From the NCBI RefSeq assembly GCF_002270415.1, contig NZ_NNRI01000015.1, positions 310,001 to 374,000 on the forward strand: 64,000 nt of DNA, written 5' to 3'. Of the stretch, positions 36,200 to 45,054 are shown in pieces; position 1 is the first letter of the stretch, and the number at the start of each line of letters is the position of its first letter. This DNA is from Mesorhizobium sophorae (GTDB lineage: Bacteria; Pseudomonadota; Alphaproteobacteria; Rhizobiales; Rhizobiaceae). The translations under genes and the position numbers were made by a program. Under the pieces are notes generated by a model that was not told the DNA's origin, did no database searches, and saw nothing but the letters and a program-made list of their open reading frames with translations.

Positions 36200-37642
36200 A
36201 TGTCGCCGTACGACGGACCCGTCGATCTCTACATTGGCGGCCAATGGCTTCCCGCCTCGGCCGGCGGCCGCTTTGACGTCGTCAATCCCGCCAACGAGAC
36301 GGCTCTAGCCTCTGTCGCTTCCGGTACGGAAGCGGATGCCAGGGCGGCGGTCGATGCCGCCGCTGCGGCCTTCCCCGCCTGGGCCGCGCGGCGTCCGCGC
36401 GAACGCGCCGACATCCTGCGCCGCTGCTTCGAGCTGATGAGCGCACGTCTCGGCGATTTTGCCAGGCTGATCACCCTGGAAAACGGCAAGGCTCAAGCCG
36501 ACGCAATGGGCGAGGCGGCCTATGCGGCCGAATTCTTCCGCTGGTTCTCGGAAGAAGCGGTGCGCGCCGAGGGCCATCTCGGGCATGCTCCCGCATCGGG
36601 TGCGCGCATTCTCGTGCACCAGAAGCCCGCGGGGGTAGCGGTCCTGGTGACGCCGTGGAACTATCCGGCGGCAATGGGGACGCGCAAGATCGCGCCGGCA
36701 CTGGCCGCAGGCTGCACCGTCGTTATCAAGCCGGCATCGGAGACGCCGCTCACCATGCTGGCGCTGATGCCGCTGCTCGAGGAGGCAGGGGTGCCGCCGG
36801 GCGTCGTCAATGTGCTGCCGAGCCGCCGATCGGGGGCGGTGGTCGACGTTATGCTGCACGATCCCCGCGTCCGCGTGGTTTCTTTCACCGGCTCGACGGG
36901 CGTCGGCCGCAAGCTGCTGCATGCGGCGGCCGACCAGGTCATCAAGCCGGCGATGGAACTGGGCGGCAACGCGCCCCTCATCGTCTTCGAAGACGCCGAC
37001 ATCGATGTCGCGGTCGAGGGGGCGATGGTCGCCAAGATGCGCAATCTGGGCGAAGCCTGCACGGCGGCCAACCGCTTCTATGTGCACGAGCGGATCGCCG
37101 GGGAGTTCACCCGGCGTTTCACCGCTCGCATGGCCGCGCTCAAGATGGGCAATGGACTGGCGCCGGGTATTGACGTTGGCGCGCTGGTCAACGCCGACGC
37201 CCGCGACAAGGTCGCGGCCTTTGTCAAGGATGCGCTGGCGCGCGGCGCGGAACTGTTGCTGGGCGGAACGGTGCCCGACGGGCCTGGATTCTTCTATCCG
37301 CCGACCGTGTTGTCCAACGTGCCGGGCGACGCTGACTGCATGCGCGACGAGATTTTCGGCCCGGTGGCGGCGATCCAGACCTTCGGCGACGGTGACGACG
37401 TGGTCGCTCGCGCCAACGACACCGAATATGGCCTTGTCGCCTATGTCTTCACCCAGGATATGCGCCGTGGGCTGAGCGTGTCGGAGCGTCTGGAGTTCGG
37501 CATGGTGGGCCTCAATCGCGGCCTCGTTTCCGATCCGGCCGCACCCTTCGGCGGCGTCAAGCAATCCGGCCTCGGTCGCGAGGGGGGCAAGGACGGCATG
37601 CTGGAATTCATGGAAACCCAGTACATAGCGACCAATTGGTGA
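36200..37642 (+). CDS. NAD(P)-dependent aldehyde dehydrogenase (GabD/SSADH-like)
   Basis: A 480-residue enzyme from ATG 36200, with GAGGAGGA upstream. Landmarks: VLVTPWNYPAAMGTRKIAPA, FTGSTGVGRKLLHAAADQVI, catalytic Glu in MELGGNAPLI and catalytic Cys in NLGEACTAANRFYVH, then EIFGPVAAIQTF and the C-terminal GMVGLNRGLVSDPAAPFGGV. It fits the succinate-semialdehyde dehydrogenase group. It is placed between two halves of an E2 system, so it probably oxidises an aldehyde made in the same pathway, for example one released by the E1 substrate or made by the dehydrogenase at 30768. An open frame reaching upstream to 36008 overlaps the lipoyl gene and is rejected. Confidence 0.9.
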   Translation: MSPYDGPVDLYIGGQWLPASAGGRFDVVNPANETALASVASGTEADARAAVDAAAAAFPAWAARRPRERADILRRCFELMSARLGDFARLITLENGKAQADAMGEAAYAAEFFRWFSEEAVRAEGHLGHAPASGARILVHQKPAGVAVLVTPWNYPAAMGTRKIAPALAAGCTVVIKPASETPLTMLALMPLLEEAGVPPGVVNVLPSRRSGAVVDVMLHDPRVRVVSFTGSTGVGRKLLHAAADQVIKPAMELGGNAPLIVFEDADIDVAVEGAMVAKMRNLGEACTAANRFYVHERIAGEFTRRFTARMAALKMGNGLAPGIDVGALVNADARDKVAAFVKDALARGAELLLGGTVPDGPGFFYPPTVLSNVPGDADCMRDEIFGPVAAIQTFGDGDDVVARANDTEYGLVAYVFTQDMRRGLSVSERLEFGMVGLNRGLVSDPAAPFGGVKQSGLGREGGKDGMLEFMETQYIATNW

Positions 37643-37647
37643 ACAGG

Positions 37648-38535
37648 ATGACAGCGACCGTCGCCAGCCCTTCCACCCGGCAACGCGCCCGCGAGGCGGG
37701 CGTGGATATCGATGCTCTTGCGACCGAGCTGGGCCGGGACATGATCTCCCCGGGCGATATCGATGACAGGCTGGAAGGCAGGCGCGTCGGCCCCGGCGGG
37801 GACTATCGCCGCTACTGGGACGTCGACCACGCGCGATATGGCCCGGTCCGCGAGGAGGCGACCAGCCGCTTCGGCCAGATCGCCGCACTCAACCTGGCCG
37901 CCGCGCAGCAGGTCATCCCGGCCGTAACGCATCACGACCGCGCCGACATGACGGCGATCGACGCGGCGCGCGCGGCATTCCAGGACGAGGCGCGGACGCG
38001 CGGGGCGAAGCTCACCGCACTGGCCTTCCACGTAAAGGCACTCGCCCGGACGCTGCGGGATTTTCCGCGCTTCAACGCCTCGCTTTCAGCGGACGGCCGC
38101 ACCCTTTTTCTGAAGGACTATGTCCATATCGGCATCGCCGTCGATACGCCGCACGGCCTGATGGTGCCCGTCATCCGCGACGCCGACCGTAAGGGCCTCT
38201 GGCGTATCGCCGGCGAAGTTGCCGATCTCGCGACCCGCGCGCAGCAGCGCAAGGTCCGCGCCGACGAGATGGACGGTGCGTCCATGTCGATCAGCAATCT
38301 GGGCGGCATCGGTGGCATCGGCTTCACGCCGATCGTCAATCCGCCGGAAGTGGCCATCCTCGGCATTTCCCGGACCGAGGTCGCGTCGGTGTGGAATGGC
38401 GGGGCCTTCGTACCGACCCCGATGACGCCGCTCGACCTGAGCTACGATCACAGGGTGGTCAACGGAGCCTACGCCGCGCGCTTCCTGGTGCGTTACATCA
38501 ACCTGTTGGCCGACCCGCGCCGGTTGATGATCTGA
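37648..38535 (+). CDS. lipoyl-less E2 acyltransferase: E3-binding plus catalytic domain
   Basis: From ATG 37648, 295 residues. A peripheral-subunit-binding domain opens it (STRQRAREAGVDIDALATEL). The 2-oxoacid dehydrogenase acyltransferase catalytic core follows, with GIAVDTPHGLMVPVIRDADR, SMSISNLGGIGGIGFTPIVN and the active-site segment LDLSYDHRVVNGAYAARF. The catalytic His268 is present; the usual Asp of HxxxD is Asn272. No lipoyl domain is present. It most likely works with the lipoyl protein at 35193-36188 as a split E2. It overlaps nothing but starts 5 bp after the aldehyde dehydrogenase stop, and the E3 gene starts 1 bp after its own stop. Confidence 0.85.
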   Translation: MTATVASPSTRQRAREAGVDIDALATELGRDMISPGDIDDRLEGRRVGPGGDYRRYWDVDHARYGPVREEATSRFGQIAALNLAAAQQVIPAVTHHDRADMTAIDAARAAFQDEARTRGAKLTALAFHVKALARTLRDFPRFNASLSADGRTLFLKDYVHIGIAVDTPHGLMVPVIRDADRKGLWRIAGEVADLATRAQQRKVRADEMDGASMSISNLGGIGGIGFTPIVNPPEVAILGISRTEVASVWNGGAFVPTPMTPLDLSYDHRVVNGAYAARFLVRYINLLADPRRLMI

Positions 38536-38536
38536 G

Positions 38537-39940
38537 ATGCCGATGATCGAGACACAGCATGCCGACCTCATCGTCATCGGCGCAGGACCCGGAGGGTATG
38601 CGGCAGCGTTCCGTGCCGCCGACCTCGGCCGATCGGTCGTTCTGGTCGACGGCAGGAGCACGCTCGGCGGCGTATGCCTCAACGAAGGCTGCATTCCCTC
38701 GAAAGCCCTGCTGCACGCCGCGCGCGTCATTCACGAAGCGAGCCATATCGGCGCTTGGGGCATCTCGTTCGGCCATCCGAAGACGGACATAGACGCGCTG
38801 CGAGCGCGAAAGGACGCGATCGTTTCGCAACTCACCGACGGACTGGGCCAACTCGCCAGGCGCCGCAAGGTCCGGGTCGTCACCGGGCGCGCGGCGTTCG
38901 TCCGCGATGACGAGCTGGCCGTAACGACCGCGGACGGCGGGATCGAGCGCTGGACATTCGGCCAGGCGATCATCGCCGCGGGATCCTCGTCCATGCAACT
39001 GCCGGGCTGGCCGCAAGACAGCCGCATATGGGATTCGACTGCGGCGCTCGAACTCCGCTTCGTGCCACGCCGCCTGGCAATCGTCGGCGGCGGCATCATC
39101 GGGCTCGAGATGGCGACGATCTATTCGGCTCTCGGATCCTCCGTCACCGTGATCGAGTTGGCCGGCCAGGTCGCGCCGGGCGCGGAAGCCGACGCGGCCG
39201 ACCTGATCAACGCGTCGCTCGAAGCCAGGAGCTGCATCGTCCACACCGGCACGCGGGTCATCAGTATCAAGGCCAGCGCGAAGAGCGTCAGGCTCTCTTG
39301 CGAAGGCGGTTACGCAGGCACTGTCGAAGCGGACGCCGTGATTCAGGCCGTCGGCCGGCGAGCGAGCACCGCGGCGATCGCCGCCGTAAAGGCCGGTATT
39401 GAGGTAAGGCCTGATGGAGCGGTTATTGTCGATGCGCTGTGCCGCACGAACCGCTACAACATCTTTGCCGTAGGCGACATAACCGGCGGGCCTATGCTGG
39501 CGCATCGCGCGACGCATCAGGGCAAAGTCGCCGCCGAGGTGGCCTGCGGCCACGCCAGCGCCTTCGACACGGCCTTCGTTCCCTTTGTCGCTTACACCAA
39601 TCCCGAACTGGCCTGGGTCGGCCCGACCACGGCACAGCTGAAGGCAGCCGGCGTCGCCCACAAGGTCGCCAGGTTCCCATGGGCGGCCAGCGGCAGGAAC
39701 CTCGCGTCCGGTGGCGGTGACGGCCTGACCATGATCGCCTACGCACCGGAAAGCGGCCGCGTCCTCGGCGCCACAATCGTCGGCCCGGGCGCCGGCGAAC
39801 TGCTGGCGGAGGTCGGGCTCGCCCTGGAAATGGGCGCAACGCTTACCGACCTCGCGCTGACGGTGCACGCCCACCCCACCCTGTCCGAAACGGTGGCGTT
39901 CGCGACCGAAAGAGCCCTGGGAAGGTTGGCTGAACTATGA
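38537..39940 (+). CDS. lpdA: dihydrolipoyl dehydrogenase (E3)
   Basis: A 467-residue flavoprotein disulfide reductase. FAD motif LIVIGAGPGGYAAAFRAADL, redox disulfide Cys47/Cys52 in GGVCLNEGCIPSK, NAD motif LAIVGGGIIGLEMATIYSAL, second FAD motif NIFAVGDITGGPMLAHRATH, and the C-terminal base HAHPTLSE. It reoxidises dihydrolipoyl groups and makes NADH. It is the last gene of the complex operon. It carries no lipoyl domain of its own, so the only lipoyl carrier in the operon is the 35193-36188 protein. Confidence 0.94.
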   Translation: MPMIETQHADLIVIGAGPGGYAAAFRAADLGRSVVLVDGRSTLGGVCLNEGCIPSKALLHAARVIHEASHIGAWGISFGHPKTDIDALRARKDAIVSQLTDGLGQLARRRKVRVVTGRAAFVRDDELAVTTADGGIERWTFGQAIIAAGSSSMQLPGWPQDSRIWDSTAALELRFVPRRLAIVGGGIIGLEMATIYSALGSSVTVIELAGQVAPGAEADAADLINASLEARSCIVHTGTRVISIKASAKSVRLSCEGGYAGTVEADAVIQAVGRRASTAAIAAVKAGIEVRPDGAVIVDALCRTNRYNIFAVGDITGGPMLAHRATHQGKVAAEVACGHASAFDTAFVPFVAYTNPELAWVGPTTAQLKAAGVAHKVARFPWAASGRNLASGGGDGLTMIAYAPESGRVLGATIVGPGAGELLAEVGLALEMGATLTDLALTVHAHPTLSETVAFATERALGRLAEL

Positions 39941-40329
39941 TGCCGAGGGTCCGATCAAGCAGGCTATGCGTTTACAGAAAATCCTCAATGACCTAAGTCT
40001 CATGAGTGACTGAACTTACACACATCGACTGCATCAGGGTTTTTGGCACAGGTCTCAGAAATTTAAAAAGCTACTGAAATCGAAACTTGAAACAATGGCG
40101 CAACTTATATCAACTATTAGAAATTTTACGACGCGTATTAGTTTGCTACTTTTACGAAGGGCTCCACGATGGCTCCAGGTTTCATTTCTCATTTTAGTTT
40201 TTGTCTATCTCCTTGTTAATGTCTACCTGCTCCATTGAGCAGGACGGAGGATGGGTATCGATGCTTCTTGATCGACTTGAAGGCCATTTGCTCAGTCCTC
40301 GGGCATGCGCTTCAGATTGCGCAGTTTCC
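39941..40329. other. AT-rich gene-free spacer
   Basis: About 390 bp without a gene. Bases 40000-40240 are clearly poorer in G+C than the surroundings (for example AAATTTAAAAAGC, TAGAAATTTTACG, CATTTTAGTTTTTG). No terminator hairpin for the E3 gene was recognised. It looks like foreign DNA left at an IS junction. Confidence 0.4.
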
Positions 40330-40689
40330 AGCTTGCGGCAGGCAGTTTTTCCGCACCGTCGATGTCGAGCATTGCGTCGTCATCGACGGCAGCCAGACCA
40401 CGAGGCGATCGTTTCCTGCGATGCGACAAGCCGATTGCAGGACCGCTCGCGGCGCTGGTTGAAGCCGATCGCAATGCGGAAAAGTCGATATTTGAACAAT
40501 CACATCGAGCAGGACCATCGGCGCATCAAGCGCCGCGTGCGACCGATGCTCGGCTTCAAATCTCCAGCGACCGCCAACATCATCCTGTCCGGCATCGAAA
40601 TGGTCCACATGATGCGCAAACGACAGGCAAGGTACGCCTTCACTCCAGATCCGTCGCTGGCCGAGCAGTTCGACATCCTCGCCGCATAA
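40330..40689 (+). pseudogene. IS6-family transposase C-terminal fragment, frameshifted
   Basis: One frame reads FRTVDVEHCVVIDGSQTTR with a catalytic Asp. After a shift near 40395 another frame continues HEAIVSCDATSRLQDRSRRW, then SRYLNNHIEQDHRRIKRRVR and PMLGFKSPATANIILSGIEM to the stop at 40689. YLNN-IEQDH is the final glutamate motif of IS6-family transposases. The N-terminal half is missing. It differs from the IS6 remnant at 7490-8201, so it is a separate element. Confidence 0.72.
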
Positions 40690-40739
40690 TCAAGGCTATT
40701 TTCCCATGATTCGGCCCTTAAGCCATGCCCGCGAAAGTT

Positions 40740-40906
40740 TGCAACACAACCAGAAACAGCAGATGCAGTGGAGCAGGATTGGCGCGCATCTTCTGCTGCA
40801 AACCCGCACGCAGACCCTAGACGGTTCCCTCCGCTCGACCTTCCGCCAATGGTATCCCGGCATGGCCAACGACAATCACGAGCACAGAGAAACCGGCACC
40901 GCATGA
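40740..40906 (+). pseudogene. transposase C-terminal tail (ISKra4-like)
   Basis: The plus frame reads HNQKQQMQWSRIGAHLLLQT then RTQTLDGSLRSTFRQWYPGM to a stop at 40906. The KQQMQW-GAHLLLQTRT pattern matches the tail of the ISKra4-type transposases in this window (KKQQMRW-GAHMLMQVRT). Only about 55 codons remain. Confidence 0.6.
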
Positions 40907-40980
40907 CCGCCCCACAAATCCTCATGCTCACCAATTTCGGAGCGATAATTCCTTCTTCAACAGCGGCGTGAACCTCCAGT

Positions 40981-41185
40981 TCCCTGATGAAGGTCATCAA
41001 GGAGCGGGAAGCCCATCTGTCGAAGGCCACGAATTTTCGCGCTCCGGAGCTGGCACTTGAACTGAAGCCCGGCACCGGCAAGACTGAGACCAGGCTCGCA
41101 CTCAATACCCATCAGCGCTTCGAGCGACTGCTGGTGGTGGTGCCGACGGACGCCATACGCGAGCAGATCGCCAGAACAAGAGGAA
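40981..41185 (+). pseudogene. fragment of a type III restriction (Res-like) or related helicase
   Basis: From ATG 40987 the frame reads KATNFRAPELALELKPGTGK then TETRLALNTHQRFERLLVVV and PTDAIREQIA. This is the Walker A region (KPGTGKT) and motif Ia (VVVPTDAIRE) of the DEAD/DEAH helicase in type III restriction subunits, where the usual text is ELETGTGKT-Y and IVVPSVAIRE. About 65 codons remain; the rest is gone. The sequence runs into the 3' end of the LysR gene. Confidence 0.6.
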
Positions 41186-41196
41186 CACCACCACCG

Positions 41197-42099
41197 TTAC
41201 ATCGCATTGGTCACTTGTCCGAGCAGCCATGCGGTAAGATCCTGCACCAGCGGATTCGTCTTTTTTGATTCCGGCACGACGACGTAGTAGCTGTTCTCGG
41301 TCATCATTGGCAGGTCGAGGATCACGGCGAGTTCACCGGACATCAGCTCGCGCTCGATCAGATAACGCGGCAGAAGCGCGTAGCCCATCCCGCCTATCAC
41401 GGCTTCTATGATCATCGAAAACTGATCGAAACGGTGTCCCCGGCAAGCCAATTCCGCCGGCAGGCCGGCCCGTTCGAACCACTGCGACCATAGCTTGGGG
41501 CGCGTGGCCAGATGGAGCAAGGATTCACCAAGAAGGTCAGCCGGGACCTTCTTCGCCGCAGAAGGCGACAGCGCCGCGCTTGCTACCGGTACGATAGATT
41601 CGCTGCACAGATAAGTGCAGGTGCCGCGCGCCCAGACCGGCTGCCCATAGTGGATTGCGAGGTCGAAATTCTCCTCCTCGAAATCGAACGGCGCCGATCT
41701 GGAACCGACATTCAGGATCGTCCCCGGGTGTTGGCTGAGGAAATCAGGCAGGCGCGGGCTGAGCCAGCGGCTGCCGAATGTCGGCAAGGTTGCGATGCTG
41801 AGACCTACTCTGGCCTCCGCCGAGGACATTGCCCGCAGCATCGTCTCTTCGGTCTGCTGCAAAAGTTTTCGCGCCTCCGGCAAAAAGCGCTGCCCATCCT
41901 CGGAAAGCACCACCCGTTGGCGGATCCGCTCAAACAGCAGCGCGCCGAGATGGTTCTCGAGATCCTTGACTTGCCGGCTGACCGCGCTCTGCGTCAGGTT
42001 CAATTCACCCGCTGCACGCGTGAAGCTGGCGTGCCGCGCGGCACACTCAAATGCCTGGATCGCCACCAGATCCGGTATCAGTCGTCTGTTGAGTGTCAT
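41197..42099 (-). CDS. LysR-family regulator (GcvA-like) of the lysine/pipecolate cluster
   Basis: A 300-residue LTTR. The N-terminal winged HTH is AIQAFECAARHASFTRAAGE then LNLTQSAVSRQVKDLENHLG (about residues 12-52), with LFERIRQRVVLSEDGQRFLP. The C-terminal effector domain includes FDFEEENFDLAIHYGQPVWA, as in GcvA-type regulators. It is divergent from the hglS-led operon across a 108-bp gap, the usual LTTR layout, so it probably activates that operon in response to a lysine-pathway intermediate. Confidence 0.9.
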   Translation of the reverse strand: MTLNRRLIPDLVAIQAFECAARHASFTRAAGELNLTQSAVSRQVKDLENHLGALLFERIRQRVVLSEDGQRFLPEARKLLQQTEETMLRAMSSAEARVGLSIATLPTFGSRWLSPRLPDFLSQHPGTILNVGSRSAPFDFEEENFDLAIHYGQPVWARGTCTYLCSESIVPVASAALSPSAAKKVPADLLGESLLHLATRPKLWSQWFERAGLPAELACRGHRFDQFSMIIEAVIGGMGYALLPRYLIERELMSGELAVILDLPMMTENSYYVVVPESKKTNPLVQDLTAWLLGQVTNAM

Positions 42100-42207
42100 G
42101 CGTAACTCGCATCAACCTAGTCGAAACTGTCGCAATCTTTGCAGCATGAAATCCAGTATCAGCTTTTTCAGGAATGATCTGCCCTTTTTTGAGCGAGGTC
42201 GCGCGTC
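42100..42207. promoter_or_regulatory. divergent control region of the lysine/pipecolate cluster
   Basis: Contains a small inverted repeat GCAA-TCT-TTGC (42132-42142) of the size expected for a LysR-type half-site pair. Promoter boxes are not convincing by eye. The hglS start codon has GCGAGG upstream. Confidence 0.4.
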
Positions 42208-43608
42208 ATGGACAGCCGTGGGTTTGTTACACCCGATCACATCCGTTCAGCCTTTTCGGCGGCGATGTCGGCCATGTACAGGACCGAGGTCCCCGCCTAC
42301 GGCACGCTGATGGACCTGGTCGCCTCGGTCAATGACGAGACCCTGAGGTCTGATCCCGAGCTTCGGCAGCGCCTGGAAGCGATGGACTCACTCGACCGAA
42401 TTTCGGAGGAACGGCATGGCGCGATCCGGCTCGGAACGCCGGCCGAACTCTCGATGATGCGGCGCGTGTTCGCCGTGATGGGCATGGTCCCGGTAGGGTA
42501 CTATGACCTGAGCCCGGCTGGTGTGCCGGTTCACTCCACCGCCTTCCGCCCCGTCGGAGCCGAGGCGCTGAGCCGCAATCCGTTCCGCGTCTTCACTTCG
42601 CTGCTCAGGATCGACCTCATCGACGACGAGACCTTGCGTGCCGAGGCCGAGCGCATCCTGTCCGAGCGCAGGATTTTCACGGGTGGAGCGTTGGCGCTCA
42701 CCGAGAAGGCCGAACGGCAAGCTGGCCTGCACGAAGACGATGCGGATCGTTTTGTCGCCGAAATACTCGAAACTTTCCGGTGGCACGATCAGGCCTGCGT
42801 CAGTCTTGACATGTACAACAGCCTGCATCAGGCGCATCGCTTGATCGCGGATGTGGTCTCGTTCAGAGGTCCGCACATCAATCATCTCACGCCGCGCACG
42901 CTCGATATCGATGCCGTTCAGGTTGGCATGCCGGCGCATGGCATAGCGCCGAAGGCAATCGTGGAGGGCCCTCCACCTCGGCTTTGCCCGATCCTGCTCA
43001 GGCAGACTTCGTTCAAGGCACTGGATGAGGTGGTGTCGTTCAACGCAGGGGACGGCGCCTGGGTGGCAGGCTCGCATACCGCGCGCTTCGGCGAGATCGA
43101 GCAGCGCGGCATAGCGCTGACACCCAAGGGGCGCGCCCTTTACGACAGTCTGCTGGAGGCCACGCGCGCAATCATCCGACCGGCTGCCGACGGGTCGAAC
43201 GCGGCCGACTACGCACAAACACTTTCACGGACATTCGAGGCGTTCCCCGATACATGGGAAGGCATCCGGGCCGCGAATCTGGGATACTTCAGATACTCCC
43301 TGACGGAGCGCGGGCGGCATACCGGCAGTGTCATGACTGACGACTTCGAGCACCTTGTCGCAGAAGGTTTCTTCCGTTTCGACCCAATCGTCTACGAGGA
43401 TTTCCTGCCTGTCAGCGCCGCCGGCATCTTCCAGTCGAATCTTGGCGACGGGGCAACCCAGGAATTTGTCGCCAGTCCCAACCAGAAGCGCTTTGAAAGC
43501 GATCTCGGTGTTGGCGTGCTGAACGAGTTCGAGCACTACGCCGCCATCGAACAGGCGTCGATCGAGACCTGTCGCCAAGCGCTCGGCGGCCTCCGGGCTG
43601 CGGAATAG
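42208..43608 (+). CDS. hglS: 2-oxoadipate dioxygenase/decarboxylase (HglS, DUF1338 family)
   Basis: A 466-residue DUF1338 protein, full length for the family. The known catalytic site of HglS is matched: His70 and Arg74 in EERHGAIRLG, His226 in GPHINHLTPRT, and the metal-binding Glu in ARFGEIEQRG. The enzyme converts 2-oxoadipate, O2-dependently, to D-2-hydroxyglutarate in bacterial lysine breakdown. It is the first gene after the LysR divergent region and is followed at 9 bp by the dehydrogenase that would use its product. A very coherent pathway context raises confidence. Confidence 0.9.
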   Translation: MDSRGFVTPDHIRSAFSAAMSAMYRTEVPAYGTLMDLVASVNDETLRSDPELRQRLEAMDSLDRISEERHGAIRLGTPAELSMMRRVFAVMGMVPVGYYDLSPAGVPVHSTAFRPVGAEALSRNPFRVFTSLLRIDLIDDETLRAEAERILSERRIFTGGALALTEKAERQAGLHEDDADRFVAEILETFRWHDQACVSLDMYNSLHQAHRLIADVVSFRGPHINHLTPRTLDIDAVQVGMPAHGIAPKAIVEGPPPRLCPILLRQTSFKALDEVVSFNAGDGAWVAGSHTARFGEIEQRGIALTPKGRALYDSLLEATRAIIRPAADGSNAADYAQTLSRTFEAFPDTWEGIRAANLGYFRYSLTERGRHTGSVMTDDFEHLVAEGFFRFDPIVYEDFLPVSAAGIFQSNLGDGATQEFVASPNQKRFESDLGVGVLNEFEHYAAIEQASIETCRQALGGLRAAE

Positions 43609-43617
43609 GCGCCCTGG

Positions 43618-45033
43618 ATGATCGACGAAAGACACAAATCCGCATTGGTGGAGATCCTTGGCGAAAATGGCGTCATCATGGATCGGGCCGCCATGGCAGC
43701 CTACGAGATCGGTGCGCGCCACGATCACGGTCATGCGGCGCTGGTGCTGCGCCCTGGCACTACGGCGGAAATGTCCGCCTGCGTTGCCTATTGCGTCCGG
43801 CAGCGTATCGCGCTCGTGCCGCAATCGGGCAACACAGGGCTGGTCTCGGGCTCGACACCGGATGCCAGCGGATCGCAGATCGTGCTCAGCTTGGATCGAA
43901 TGACGCGCCGTTTCGATCTCGACATCGACAATCGATCGTTGCGCGTCGATACCGGAATTTTGCTGTCCGAGGTCAATGCCCGGCTTGAGCCGAGTGGGCT
44001 TTTCTTTCCGGTCGACCTTGGCGCTGATCCGCGCCTCGGGGGCATGCTGGCGACCAATACCGGCGGCACGCGCTTTCTCCGGTATGGCGATGTGCGTAAG
44101 AACACGCTTGGCGTGAAGGTCGTTCTGGCCGACGAGACCGGTACGGTTGTCGATCTAATGTCTGGATTACGCAAAAACAACACCGGTGTCGACTGGAAGC
44201 AGCTTTTCGTCGGCACGGCTGGCGCCTTCGGCATCGTCACAGAATGCGAACTTAATCTCGAGCGACTGCCAAAACAGGTCGCGACAACCTATCTGGTGCC
44301 GAGCGGCAGTGTCGCTGTCATGCCCCTGCTGCGGACGATCGAGGAGCGCCTCGGATCGTATCTTTCCGCCTTCGAAGGCATGTCGAAAAACGCGATTGGC
44401 GCTGCTCTCGCCCATGTTGCGTCGCTGCGAAATCCGTTCCAGAACGGTCAAATTCCCGACTATGTGATCCTGGCCGAGATTTCCCGAAGCTGGGCGCCGC
44501 GCGACGGCGAGCAGCCGATCGACGCGGTCCTGGAAAGCGTGCTTGCCGATATCCTGCAAGGCGACGATGCGCTGTTGGCCGACGCCTTCGTTGGTCCCGC
44601 GCATGAGATGTGGGCGCTACGGCACGCGCTGTCGGAAGGCGTGAAGCATGCCGGTCGGCTGGTGGCTTTCGATCTGTCGTTCCGCAGAGCCGACGTTCTG
44701 GCCTTCTGTGAGTGGATGAAGGCCGAGCTGCCTCGGCAATTTGCCGGTGTCGACATCTTCGACTTTGGCCATATCGGCGATGGCGGCGTGCATTTCAATC
44801 TGGTGGCTAGCGATGCAAGTCAGGTCGATGCCGCCTTCGAACAGCGGCTGCGTGACTGGGTCTATTCGGTCGCTGTCGACCGGTTCGGCGGCAGTTTCAG
44901 TGCCGAGCACGGCGTCGGCCGCAAGAACCAGGCCTATTACGATCGCTATACCCCACAAAAGAGCAGGGACCTTGCCGCGGGCCTGAAGCGACTGACGTCG
45001 CCAGGCAGCCTCGGCTCGGTCTGTTTTGGATAA
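43618..45033 (+). CDS. FAD-linked D-2-hydroxyglutarate dehydrogenase (VAO family)
   Basis: A 471-residue FAD oxidoreductase. The PCMH FAD-binding domain has VLRPGTTAEMSACVAYC and PQSGNTGLVSGSTPD, then DLGADPRLGGMLATNTGGTR. The C-terminal catalytic domain has DFGHIGDGGVHFN and GSFSAEHGVGRKN, typical of D2HGDH/D-lactate-type enzymes. It would oxidise the D-2-hydroxyglutarate made by HglS to 2-oxoglutarate for the TCA cycle, passing electrons to an ETF or quinone. D-lactate or glycolate oxidation is the alternative reading, but the neighbour makes the assignment likely. Confidence 0.87.
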   Translation: MIDERHKSALVEILGENGVIMDRAAMAAYEIGARHDHGHAALVLRPGTTAEMSACVAYCVRQRIALVPQSGNTGLVSGSTPDASGSQIVLSLDRMTRRFDLDIDNRSLRVDTGILLSEVNARLEPSGLFFPVDLGADPRLGGMLATNTGGTRFLRYGDVRKNTLGVKVVLADETGTVVDLMSGLRKNNTGVDWKQLFVGTAGAFGIVTECELNLERLPKQVATTYLVPSGSVAVMPLLRTIEERLGSYLSAFEGMSKNAIGAALAHVASLRNPFQNGQIPDYVILAEISRSWAPRDGEQPIDAVLESVLADILQGDDALLADAFVGPAHEMWALRHALSEGVKHAGRLVAFDLSFRRADVLAFCEWMKAELPRQFAGVDIFDFGHIGDGGVHFNLVASDASQVDAAFEQRLRDWVYSVAVDRFGGSFSAEHGVGRKNQAYYDRYTPQKSRDLAAGLKRLTSPGSLGSVCFG

Positions 45034-45054
45034 TCAGGAACAGGAGTTCGTCGG

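Noticed and set aside
36305..37888. 527-codon minus ORF opposite the aldehyde dehydrogenase
   Set aside because: Shadow frame of a strongly coding plus-strand gene; Arg/His-rich and without any motif.
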